Of a DNA stretch of 64,000 nt, positions 42,430-53,300 are shown in pieces. Under the pieces are notes generated by a model, which saw nothing but the letters and a program-made list of their open reading frames with translations, was not told the origin of the DNA and did not search any database. Source of the stretch: Asterella californica (lineage: Eukaryota; Streptophyta; Marchantiopsida; Marchantiales; Aytoniaceae); contig JAYKYS010000023.1 of assembly GCA_036924285.1 (NCBI GenBank), positions 496,001-560,000 on the forward strand, written 5' to 3'. Every line of letters starts with the position of its first letter. Positions within the stretch are counted from its first letter, which is position 1. Both the position numbers and the translations under genes were made by a program.

Positions 42430-43828
42430 GCAAATCATCTTTGAAGTATTTCTTTAATAAAGAAACATGAAAGTCGGATGCAAATGTCACTCAAGAGAAA
42501 GGTCTAACGTATAGACATCTTCAGCAGATTCTTGGCTATGACAAAAGATCCCGTAAACTTTGATGAGAACTTCGCCGATATTTCCTCCAGAAGGGTGAAG
42601 TTCTGTACACTTAACCATACCTCTTCACCCACTAGAAACTTCACTTGTCGTCGATGCTTGTTTACCTGCTTCGTGTAATGTTGCTACGCCTTCTCGAGGT
42701 TCTTCGTCACTTGTTTCTCGTGCCGCTGCATTTCTACCACCAACTCTTCAGCTGATGTTTCCCGTGTTCTTGGCCGTGTCGATGTAGAACTCCCTGCAAG
42801 AGTCAAGTCAAGAGGTCCTTTTGGCTCACCTCTGTAAGCTAGCGATTCACCAAATGTTGAATGCTTCATGGAATTGTAGCAATATTCAGCAAGACTAAGT
42901 CACTCTGCCCAACCACTTTGGTCCGTGCTCACGTAATTCCTCAAGTATTGATTCAGAATCGAGTTAGCTCGTTCTGTTTGTCCATCCGTTTCGAGATGAA
43001 AAGCGATACTGAATTTTAACTTAGTTCTCAACTTTTGAAATAGGTGTTTCCAAAAGACATTTGTGAACTTAGAGTCTCTATCTGAAATAATACTCCAGGG
43101 CAATCCATGTGAATGTCACCAAGTATCTAGGAATAACCGAGAAGTTGTGAACGGTGTTGCGGTATCTAAGGTTGGAGTATACTTGGCTAGTTTGCAAACC
43201 GATTAATTATCACAAAGATTGCGTTGAATCTTGTTGAGTCAGGCATAGAAGTAATGAAGTCCATGCTAATGCTTTTTCCAAGGTCTGACTGGAATCAGCA
43301 AAGGATGAAGCAACCCCTGTTTCTTCTCTTAAGGAACGCGGTTTGCTTGACATGTTACACATGTTTTCACAAAGTGGACAACATCGTCTTTCATGTGGTG
43401 TCAATAAAACTATTTAGCTATCACTGCTAAAGTGGACCTTTCTGTTTTATGGCATGATAAGGTATGACGCATCATGACATTCTTTGAGCAACTTAATCTT
43501 AAGTTTTCGTGTCACACATAAACTTGACTTTGCTTGAACATGAGTAAGCCATGTCTCAGCTGCATGTTCTGTAACTCCACTCCTCGCTTGAGTTGTTCTA
43601 GGTACTCCTTCGCTTGATCATCACCCATGTAACTTTCACGTATCTGTCTCTCCAAGTCTGACTCCTTAAGATACATAGCTCGCAAAATCTATGTTGAAGA
43701 TGAAAGATATTCCTCCTTGTGACTCAAGGCGTAAGGAACCACATTGTCCTTCACCGTTGTCGTAGTGCGTGGCATTCTACATGATGAAACGGAACTTCAG
43801 AAGACACTCAACTGACATTTTTTCAAGA
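42430..43828 (-). pseudogene. Chromovirus III integrase
   Basis: Pieces in several frames: 'LLKECHDASYHAI'-like zinc part with 'CVTCQ' near 43370, 'SMDFIT' (first D) near 43260, 'IISDRDSKFTN' (second D) and 'DGQTERANSILNQYL' (E) in 43103-42900, and 'MKHSTFGESLAYRGE' with a coiled 'KNLEKA' stretch in 42869-42684. After that a 'QVKFLVGEEVWLSVQNF' segment leads into the chromodomain. At least four stops or frameshifts. Confidence 0.75.
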
Positions 43829-45220
43829 AGCTGGGCCGGAGTTAAGCTGGGGCTATGCTTGACAAGCTGTCCCCTAGCTTGGATTGAAATATCACCCTGA
43901 AGGGAGCAAAAAGTTCCAGATGCAGAGCTCGTCAAGAAGAGCGACTTCATACTTCCAATTTCGAGAAAAGACGTTCTAGATAATAGTTAGTACAAATCTT
44001 GAGTGATGAAAAGTACGAAAGAGAGAAATCTGTGATTCTGGCTCGTGACTTGAACTCATGATTTGACAGCGTGAGTGCATATGTGTTCATGAGTACTATA
44101 GTTTTGACTCCTCATTCATTAAAAATGGAATTGTATAGAGAAGTTAGTGTAGGAAAAGCTAGTAAAGACTTTACATAAAATTTTTCTTAAAAGATATGTA
44201 CCAACTATATTTTCTTTTTGAATGGAAACAAAGGCCATCCTAGTGATATGGCGCCCACCTAGGAGGAAAGTGGTCTCAGGATCAATTCCCCCTAGCATGT
44301 GTTTCCTATTCCGGCGTGTTGGTCTCCCGGAAAGGAGTCTATGTTGGTATGCAGCCAGGTCCTGCATATCTAGAGACGGGAGACAAGTATCTCCCTTAAT
44401 CGTGGGTTTCCTAACCTAAGCCTCCACATGCCACCTTGAATATACCATAGGAGATACCTGGTGCGCATATTGGAGGGTTGTAAGCCTTGTGGAGTGGTCT
44501 CATAAGTGTTGAGACTTCGGCCTACATTGGAGGCTTGTGTAAGTCCTATAAGGTGGTCTCATAAGTGTTGGGGCTTCGGTCTACTGGAGGCTTGTGAGTA
44601 TATTCAAGGTTGCATCAAGATGGCATCGAGAGCTGGGAAACTTTCATTTTAACAAGGGGTTAGCTTAGAAAGGAACCTGCTTGATTGTTATGTAAATAAT
44701 ATAAGGACCTTAGCTTAGCAGGGGTGTTAAGATTTGAAGAGAACAGTCGACATTGCGTGAAACGTTGAGTAATGAGGTATTCTAATTTTTTGGTCAAAGA
44801 GGAGCCCTCGGGGACGTGAAGGAGAAGCTTGGGGGCTGAGGAGATGAAAATTTCTGAGAGAATTCAGTTGGGAGGTGGACGCAGAGAGAGGATTAAGAGT
44901 TAGGGGTCTGAATTTCATCTACTAGACTATTTTGGAGGTGAATTTGATGAACAGAGGACGGAATTGAGAGCAGAGGAGAGGTGCGCAGGAGTGAGAGGAG
45001 AGGTTTTTGATCACTGAAGATTTTGATGAAAACTTTGATACTAGAATAAAGTTTATTGAGTTGTGGAAGACCTATGTGCACATATTTGAGTGTCTGGTTT
45101 GATTTGGTGGATACAAGAGATCAAATTTGAGTTGGTGACAGTTTGTTTTCTTCTGACCAATTTCAAAATCAGCCACAGTCAGAAGGTCCGCCCTCCTCAA
45201 GAGAGACTCTCACCACGACA
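43828..45220 (+). repeat. LTR family B, copy 2 (5'-truncated), nested in chromovirus III
   Basis: It aligns with LTR B copy 1 from its 'AAGCTNGGCNGGAGNTAAGC' part to the identical end CACCACGACA at 45220. About the first 90 bases of the LTR are absent. Orientation is plus, opposite to the chromovirus it interrupts. The chromovirus RNase H frame runs to its right edge and the integrase to its left edge. Confidence 0.8.
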
Positions 45221-45221
45221 T

Positions 45222-45560
45222 CGCTTTGTGGATTAATTCCACATTCATGAGCTCCAAGGTATCATGCCACTGTAGTTGCTTTGACGTCACACAATCTTAT
45301 ATCTCAAAGTACTTGAGTAAACTATTGTCAATATATACTTGGATTTTGTGAAGTCCCAAGTAATGCCGTCATTTCCTCAAGCAATGACCACCGCAAACAG
45401 TTCATTCTCATGAGTCGGTCATCGACTCTCTGTCTCAGATAACTTCTTGCTTTCGTACGCTACAGGTTTTTCATCTTGCACCAACACTCCGTCAATTGCA
45501 TAGTCGCTCGTGACCGCGTGCACCTCGAATAGTTTGTCAAACTCCGACATCTTCAAAACT
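45222..45560 (-). pseudogene. Chromovirus III RNase H
   Basis: The minus strand reads 'FEVHAVTSDYAIDGVLVQ', 'PVAYESKKLSETESR', a stop, then 'PTHENELFAVV'. This is the Ty3 RNase H with its first catalytic Asp replaced in context (FEVHA-V-TSDYAIG). The coding signal ends at the family B LTR insertion at 45220. Confidence 0.75.
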
Positions 45561-47343
45561 AACACCTTTGACAAAATGGATTTGCATGAGATGATGTTTT
45601 GGATATTCGTCTAGTTTTGTGTTCTTTATAAACATTTTATCGACTTTATCGAGTATAAAGTGAGACGCATGTCAAAGACACAGACAAGACTCCTATTGCA
45701 TAAAATTTGAATAAAGATCGAGATTTTGAAGAGAAATATATTAGTTTAAATATTTTATTTTCAGTTTTGTGGAGATCGTGATGCATCATGGGATAACATG
45801 TTTGCTCTTGTATAATATTACACATGTTATTTTATCGAGAAAGGATTTTATGAATGACACAAAGGAGAAGAATCAAGATGAAATTTAGAACAAAGGAGAG
45901 AATATGAAGAGAAGCTTTCGTCTAGAATGATTGGATATGATCAAAATTTGTCTTTGAGAGAAAAGATACAAGAGAGTGAAATTTAAATTCAATAGTTTTT
46001 CGTAGAGATTCAACTATCTCGATATAGAGATAGTCATAACTCTACAATGTCGTAATATTTTACTTGAAAGGTGTGTGCAGGTATAGACAGAAATCTGACT
46101 ATAGAAGATGTAATCTGATAAGAAAGAAAAACAAGAAGGCATGAGTGAAGTGAAGTAACCAATTTGGACCCTAATCCAATTCATTACGAATTTATATATA
46201 TTAAAGTTTACCAAATAGACTTTGGAAGTCTATGGAATCATTGCAAGTATCCCAATCATTAATCCTGTCATATTGAACACATACATGTAGCTCGAAAAAT
46301 CTCTATCTAATGGTACCAAAATGCCTTAAATAGATATCTCCAGCTAAAGTTATAGCCACCCAAAGATTCTGACCTCTCTTGTCAAAATGTTCTGAACCGA
46401 TTTCTCAAATCCTGGTTCTGTCAACAACAACAAAAAGTACTCAGAAATAGCTTTCTGACGATACGTTACACGTCCTAAATCGGTCTTCTCACACAAGGTC
46501 ATAGCCCGAACAACCAAGAACTTCTCCCAAAGAAAAGTGCACACGGTCTCGCACACTTATGTCTTCAAGTATAAAAGTCCTCCTCAAACTTCAAACAGTC
46601 ACCGCTCCTTCAATACGGCTCCAAATCTAGGGAGTATGATCTCATCAAAAAGTCACGGAAAAGATATAGCCAACAATGCCCAGCATTCCTCAAATTGATC
46701 TACGTAGAAAAAATTGCAGTCTCTTGAATGTCCCAACTCACTTCCAAGAGTACTTATGAGTTCCAAGAGTATTTATACATTTATTTCTTGACCTTTTTTC
46801 CATTCACAAATGTATGCGGCACCTTGTGCACTTTTGAATCTTCAAAACCAAAACTCCCTTCGTTGATTAAAATGCACTAGTCTTCATGCACTTTTGACCT
46901 CCCAAGAAGTAAAATGTGCGAGCCTCCCGCACTTCCTCCACCTTATGCGCCACTTCAGCAAGACATGCCACATTAGTACCACGAGATCGTAAAACTATAA
47001 AAGAAATTTATATATAATTGAGAAATGTTATCACCATTTCCCTTTGTATTTTAGTTTCAAAAAGAAAAATGAGTTAACATGCTGGATCAAATGTATGAGA
47101 TTACATATATGAACTAGATTGAAAGTGCAAAGATGATCAAGGGTAGTTCTTGTATAAGGTGGATAAGTGTGTGGTGTTGAAAGACATTTGTGCACGGATT
47201 GAAACAATTAGCTACGCTGGAAGTGGAATTGCGGGGCTATGCGTAATCCGGATCAAACTTGATTCTTTGTCGGGTTTCATAGCTCATCCATCTGCCCCCC
47301 TCCATCTCTTAACCGTCCAGATATGTCAATACGACAAGATACA
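45561..47343. other. Non-coding stretch, nothing recognised
   Basis: AT-rich to about 47100. Open frames are short and have no domain signal. Confidence 0.4.
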
Positions 47344-47559
47344 CCAACCGTCGAGAACAAAATTTTCATCTATAGATTCCTCGAGAAAGCAAACTCGTAG
47401 ACATGTGCTGAAGTGAACACTACCTGTTTAGAATACCAATGCATGTGAAGATTTAGATTTGTCATCCGAAGTGCCCTCTTGCACTAGATGATACAGTTTT
47501 TGTGGTGAAGAATGTCGAGGAGTTCCAGAGATTCTAAGAGTACCAATGTCACGTAGTCT
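47344..47559 (+). repeat. Dispersed repeat, copy 2 (about 215 bp)
   Basis: Second copy of the repeat at 35272-35489, same orientation; similarity starts at 'CCGTCGAGAAC' and ends near 'GTCACGTAGTC'. Confidence 0.75.
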
Positions 47560-48690
47560 GGCCCCTTGTGTACCGTATGGTATTTAACCATCCATTCTCA
47601 TCATTATAGAGGAAATGTGGTGCTTTCTTTTGTTCAACTCTTTACGAGTTTTAAGCAGTGCTTTGATTGCTGTGCAGGAGGGACCTTTAATTTCACACCG
47701 AGAAAATTGAGGTTCATGCATTATTCCTCCGCTTGATCAGTGATTCTCTTGTTTCGTGTGTTCACCTAATTCTGTGCACAGTTATTGTCATGAAATAGCT
47801 TGAACTCTGATGTAGATTTAGACGGATTTATAACTGATGATATGACAGCAGACTAATCATGCGAACTCCTTAGAAAAGCTCGATCCAAATGCAGTTTTTA
47901 TAGTCTCCTGTCCTGATTCAACTGCTCCAGCATAGAGTGACATATGATCGTATGTTTATCCCAGGGTTTAGTATGCTAGTTTAGCGCTAAGATTGTCTTC
48001 AGCTTTGCGCCACACTACGTTGCGTCAATACTCATACTTGAAAGTCAGACATCAATACAAGATCCGTCGATACATGAAACATCTATCCTCTAGACATCGA
48101 TAGGTTGCATGCCTTCTACGGTCGATTTCTGTCTTTGAAACTGGAACTGCAAAGCATTTGGAGAGCATAGCACGGAAAATCCGTGGACAGTCATTACGTG
48201 TCAGCAATACTTACAAGAACAGAAGATGAAAACTGACAGAAGGAGTAAAGTCTGAAGGGATAAATCCTTCTGTGACGCTAATCCAACTAAAATATCGATC
48301 TACTGAACACGGAATTTATTGGATCAATTACAGAGGAATCGAAGTGTTTCGTTTCTTGTTCTTGCGAACTCATCACCTCGAACCACAGTATGCGAGATAC
48401 CGCAAGTGACGAAGAGTATTAATGCTCGAGTCTGAATGACTGAAATATGTAGGAAGAGCGGGCCTCTTTGTGGTGGCAGACGGACCATAGGATTTTCTGC
48501 CTGCAAGTAACTGCTACTACTCTATCAATACTAGGTTCCATGGAATTCTAAGTTTGCTGTGGAGACCGACAGCATATCTAACAAGAAATGATATTAACAA
48601 TTCGATAAGACTCGTAGCTATTAGCACATTATAAGAGGACCATGCGAGCGACACCGCTCATGTATAGGATTGACAAGTTTTCTTGCCTTA

Positions 48691-48768
48691 CTCTTGTCGT
48701 CGTGTTCTGAGGCGAACCAAGGTCTCTTGTCGTCGTGTTCTGAGGTTTGAGTAGGCGAACCAAGGTCT
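48691..48768 (+). repeat. 33-bp tandem duplication
   Basis: 'TCTTGTCGTCGTGTTCTGAG' then 'GCGAACCAAGGTCT' occurs at 48692 and 48725; the second unit has a short insertion before GCGAACC. Confidence 0.8.
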
Positions 48769-49003
48769 GAAAAGTCTGCGTAGAAATGCGCTTCGTGTTT
48801 TCACTAAACCAGATGACGTTCAGCTCTAAGTGTGATGATGAATATATCACGGTGGTGTTGGATTCTCAGGAGAGCTCATATGCAAGAAGTACTTGTCATG
48901 AGTTCGATTCTCCAGCAGCGCGTGTGCGATCGATTCGTGGAAGAAAAGCTCACAGCAGGAAAGAGTACATGCGCATCATCACCTTTTATACACCACCAGC
49001 GAC

Positions 49004-49076
49004 TGGAGGTGCGGGGTATCGATCCCCGTGCCTATCGCATGCAAAGCGATCGCTCTACCATGTGAGCTACACCCCC
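49004..49076 (-). tRNA. tRNA-Ala (anticodon TGC), possibly a pseudogene
   Basis: The 73 bases fold as a complete cloverleaf: acceptor GGGGGTG paired with CACCTCC and discriminator A, D-arm GCTC/GAGC, anticodon stem ATCGC/GCGAT with loop TTTGCAT (anticodon TGC), T-stem CGGGG/CCCCG. G3 faces T70, the wobble pair that marks alanine tRNAs. Compared with the usual nuclear tRNA-Ala, the T-loop reads ATCGATA instead of TTCGATT, which alters the B box and the T54-A58 contact. No terminator T-run follows directly. It may therefore be an inactive copy. Confidence 0.75.
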
Positions 49077-49128
49077 TGCGTGACAGCCAAAGGACTTCAA
49101 ATATCTAACCGAGACATCGCGTCTACTT

Positions 49129-49203
49129 GCACCGTATGCGGGACACAGTTAGCGGCTTATCACAATCTTTGGAACTCCTCTTCACTGAGGCGCCACCAAT
49201 TTA
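49129..49203 (+). pseudogene. Zinc-finger-like fragment, related to 33596-33672
   Basis: Encodes C-x2-C...'YHNLWNSSSLRRH', the same sequence as the minus-strand fragment at 33.6 kb. Adjacent sequence up to 49380 shows no further match. See the 33.6 kb entry for the BED-finger argument. Confidence 0.35.
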
Positions 49204-49379
49204 ACTCCAAGTTGTATTATGCGGGTATATTGACACCGAACCCAAAGAAACTGTCACCTCAAGCACCGCCTCACTCGGAAGGCCCTTCGGGTCCTTCTTT
49301 CCTTGTAAGGCTTGATGGGGTCTTTCCATCCGTTGGCTATTCATTGCGTCGTGTGTTTCCCCTCACTCGGTAGTCCAGT

Positions 49380-50080
49380 GTTTGAAACTAAGAAATGTGT
49401 TGGAGGAGTTTAGGTGACCGAATGATAGGACACTGAGATTCTGGAAATACCTGTTTCACGTGGTTCATATGGTCTCACGTGCGGACCATATGGCATCTGG
49501 CCATCTCATCATGATACGGAAAAAGTGGTGCTGCACTCTGTCGAGATCGTGACGTACGACTCCTAAGCATTTCGTTCGAAACTTTTCAAAGAGAATCATC
49601 AAAGGTTCATCAACAATTCAACATAAATCTTATCTTCTGTACCGTCAAGGATAAACGACTGCAACCAGTCTGTCTATTGAGAAAAAGCTCCCCTTCCAAA
49701 ACAAGACGAGAGAGGTCTGTCTCGAAAAAGAAGCCTCAACATTTTGACAGGACTCAACCTTTGTCTAAGCGGGGCGACCCTATTGTCACAGATTTTCACT
49801 CACTTGTTGTGCGCACCCACCTCCGCCCTGAACATTTCTTTCTTTTGGAACAGGTCCGGATTCTCAGTAGCACCTGTTGACTTATGACTCTATTTTCTCT
49901 CACTTTCCTCAGCTTGCCGAATCCGAAAGCCCCCACGAGTCATTCCAGTACATCTTCTCATCCATTTGTTTTTATATTACCCGGAACGCCGTGATTCCTT
50001 TACTTCCATACGGCACAGTAACAACTATGTGGGAAGAATACGAATAGTTCACTAAACCCTTGTCGATAAACCCACATACA
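49380..50080. other. Non-coding stretch, nothing recognised
   Basis: No domain-bearing frame, RNA or clear repeat was seen between the tRNA region and LTR D copy 2. Confidence 0.4.
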
Positions 50081-50453
50081 TGTAACAAAACTGAAAACTG
50101 TATTCCAAGTTTTTCAGAATATGGAATTTTATCTCCCACAACAGAATACTACCATCCTTTAAAACTGATAACAGATAAACATGTTAAAACTAATCAGAAG
50201 GGGAACTTAATAAAAATATTTTGAGATGAAATGTGCATAGCTTTACTTAGACTTCAGAACTGATACAAACATAAAGGGTCCAGACTCATACTACTCTACA
50301 AAGAATGTGGGTTAATATACTACTGGTACATAATTATTGTCACCTCAAAGTGACTTACTTAACTGCTGTCATAGTACCTTTCACGTCAAAGTGATGTCAC
50401 AAGTCACCTCTTCATTTTTTATTTTGTCTTTTTATCTTCCGTAGAGTTCAACA
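50081..50453 (-). repeat. 3' LTR of copia VII (family D, 373 bp)
   Basis: On the minus strand it starts TGTTGAACTCTACGG after the purine tract and ends TTTTGTTACA; it aligns end to end with 39051-39420. The two LTRs differ by many substitutions, so the insertions are not recent sister copies. Confidence 0.85.
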
Positions 50454-50749
50454 CCCTTCTTCATTAGAGCATCATTTCCTTCATACCTAGTAAGTCTCTA
50501 ATATGTATAAACCTTAGGTTTGATAAGATTTTGATAAAAATATTAGCTAGTAGGTTTTATGATGGACAACATTCCAGCTTGACTATCTTAACTTCAATTT
50601 TATCCCTGATATGATGTAACCTTGTCTCTATACCTTTTGTTCTTTCTCTGATAACCCTGTTGTCGATCAACTAGCTAATACTTTTATCCACATGTAATAC
50701 TGTAGGTCCCGATATCTTTTCTCTCATCTCCAACAATAAATTCCTTAAC

Positions 50750-51320
50750 CATATCAAGGTTACAGAACCATCACTAAAAGTAATGTATTCAGCTTATGTC
50801 GAAGACCTTGCAATCGTATTCTGCTTCTTGCTGCTCCAACTGATAATTCGACTTGAACATAAGTTGAAGCATGCACCTGATGTGGATTTTCTGTTGCTGG
50901 TATCTCCAGTCCAATCACTATCAATAAAACCATGAAGTTCACTTCTCTCCTCCTGAAATATAGGGCCAAGATTGATAGTATCTTTCAGATATCTCAGAAT
51001 TCTCTTTGCTGCAACCGAATGAGATGAATTTGAGCAATGCATAAATTGACTTAACCTCCCAACAGCATAACAAATATCAGATCTGCTTTCAGCTGTAGTC
51101 TCCTCAAAATCATTGTCTTGCTCCATAGGCGTTGCTGATGACTTGCAATCTTTCATATGAAACTCTCCAAGTATAGACTTTATGTATGCTTGTTGAGAAA
51201 GCATTAATCAGTCCTCCATCTGCCAAATATCAACACCAAAGAAGAATCTTGCTAAACCCAAATCAGACATCTCAAACTTCTTCCTGAGTTCTCCTTTGAG
51301 TAGTTGCACCAACTCCTTAT
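50750..51320 (-). pseudogene. Copia VII RT end and RNase H
   Basis: The frame 51390-51208 reads 'LRKKFEMSDLGLARFFFGVD', the end of copia RT, then a stop and 'LSQQAYIKSIL' from 51204. RNase H follows with 'RSDICYAVGRLSQFM', 'AAKRILRYLKDTINLG' and 'GFIDSDWTGDTSNRKSTSG' with the first catalytic Asp. It continues to 'WSSKKQNTIARSSTEAEY' in a shifted frame. Integrase and most of RT are missing. Confidence 0.85.
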
Positions 51321-52375
51321 CATAAATGTATCCAGAACTTTTCAAATCCATAAAAAGTATAATTTGGAAAGTAACAAAGTAACTTTGCATATGTTAAAAA
51401 GCGTTCAAAAGTATATCGAGAAAGATATCGTTAGTTCCGGAATACGTCGTGTTCAAAAGTGCTAGATCATATACATCCAGTTCCAGATCTAGATAAGATT
51501 ACGATAAATTCACCAGACTCAATATATATTCACCTCTTCTAAAGTTTGGAAGAGGGGAATATAATATGCATCTATAGGCAGTTTAATTTATTACCTAACC
51601 TTTGGAACCAAATGCAATATAACTTTAGGTTGGAGATTAAAAATTGTTGATTATTAATAATAGATTATTTGAGCTAAGCAGACTTGTTGATCGATTATCC
51701 TTGCACTATGGATATTTGATACACTGTCCTCCAATCTTGAAGCTTGCAAACTAGTAACTATGGATGTTTCAGAGCTCCAAAACTATCAATCTTGAGCTAT
51801 CTCAATTTGAACTTGACTTACTACAAGAATCTAGTTGACAAATATCCAAAAAAGGTTCCAAAAATATTTCTAAACAAACTTCAATAACTTCTTCTGTCTT
51901 GTTGAGGAGAATGAATAAGCAACCACCACATATGCATGAGCATTATTATCATTAACTCTCTTGATGTTTTTGATGCAGAGCATTTGTTTTGTAGCCCTTG
52001 TGCGAGCACAAATCCTAAATAGAATCTGATCATTAACTACTATCAAATCCAACAATTATCAGAAGTTTGACAAGTGTCAGCATGCACATCATTGTCGATC
52101 GAGCTCACAACTTCATCATTAAGGAATGATCGTCATTGATCACGTAAAACTACTTTTAAACTCCAACCGGCAAAAAAAGAAGTTCTATATCAAGCTTGAC
52201 CCCCTTAGGGACTTATCTTGCCCGCAAGACCTTTCGTGTCACATTCTCATTCATCCACACTCCAATTCAATTATCCATCTTCATCTGACAAGGTCAGCTT
52301 CCAAGTATGAGTTGATTGACGGGATGCAAATTCTGCATCCATAGCTTCACGTCACTAGATAACTTCGTTACTCCA
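51321..52375. other. Non-coding stretch, nothing recognised
   Basis: AT-rich, without supported genes. Confidence 0.4.
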
Positions 52376-53300
52376 TTGTCGTGCTATGTAACATCCAATA
52401 CAGTGAAACATATCTCTAGAATGCACCCGAGTGACATTTCTGTAATAAATTGCATCCGAGCTTACGAAGCTAGGCAAGAGTTAAGCTAAGGCTTAGCTAG
52501 ACAAGCTGTCCCTTGGTGAGTTAAAATATCACTTTGAAAAAGAGTGAAAACATCAGAATTCAGAGCTCATTGAGGAGAGTGACCTCGTGCCTTCAATTGT
52601 GAGAAGTAGCATTCTATGCAATAGCTAGTGCGGTTTATAAATCATAAAGAATATGAAAGAGTGAAATTTTGGCTCGTGACTTGGATCCATAATCTGAAAA
52701 TACAAGTGTGTAAGTGTTAGTGAGTATTATAGTTTTCACTCTTCATCTATTTAAAAATGGAGCTGTAAAGTAGAGAAAATTAGTAAAGAATGTAGAAGTA
52801 ACTTCCTTTAAGTTTATGTACGAGTTTCTATTCTCTTTTTATTGAGAACAGAGGTCATCCTCTGTGATAGAGGCGTCCATCTAGGAAGAAGAGGTCTCAA
52901 GATCAAATCCCCCTAGTCTATGTTCTCTATTATGGCATGTTGACCTCTTGGATGGGAGTCTATGTTGGATATTAAACTACGTCTTTCATATCTAGGACGT
53001 ATGCAAGACATAGCTAGATATGGGGGTATCTCTCTTAATCATGGGCTTGCTAACCTAAGCCTTCGTATGCCACTTCGATTATAGGTCAGGAGTTATCTGG
53101 TGTAGCTATGGAGGGGTTGTAAGTCGTGTGGGGTGACTCCATAGCTATGATTACGGTCGACAATAGATGGACTATATTATAACTATAGTGGTATCAAGAT
53201 GACATCAAGAGCCGAGAAATTTTTACTAAGCAAGGGGTTTGCTTGTTTGATACGCAAACTTGCTTATAAAGATCATAGCTTAGCTGGAGGAGTGTTGTAG
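52376..53300 (+). repeat. LTR family B, copy 3 (3'-truncated)
   Basis: It starts near 'TGTCGTGCTATGTAAC' and aligns with copy 1 through 'AAGCTAGGCAAGAGTTAAGC', the tRNA-like block (about 52850-52915) and 'CTAACCTAAGCCTTCGTATG' up to about 53300. It lacks the 70-bp repeat part and the 3' end. This is the most diverged of the three copies. Confidence 0.7.

Larger units (their letters stand above)
41485..45560 (-). mobile_element. Ty3 chromovirus III, decayed, with nested LTR
   Basis: Minus strand: RNase H (45560-45222), then an interruption by LTR B copy 2 (45220-43828), then the integrase zinc domain and catalytic core (about 43800-42900), the C-terminal part (42870-42440), a chromodomain (42386-42265), an untranslated tail with an inverted repeat (41510-41580) and the purine tract. 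Chromodomain-bearing Ty3 elements are chromoviruses. RT, protease and gag are missing beyond 45560. Nearly every segment holds stops or shifts. Confidence 0.8.
50081..51320 (-). mobile_element. Copia VII, 3' part (family D)
   Basis: Minus strand: the end of RT and RNase H (about 51320-50750), a non-coding stretch, a purine tract AAGAAGGG (50460-50454) and the 3' LTR (50453-50081). The LTR matches that of copia VI at 39.05 kb, so both belong to one family. Confidence 0.8.

Noticed and set aside
48786..49373. A 195-codon open frame across the tRNA-Ala region
   Set aside because: It passes through the tRNA cloverleaf on the other strand, has no domain and a repeat-like C-terminus; a chance frame.
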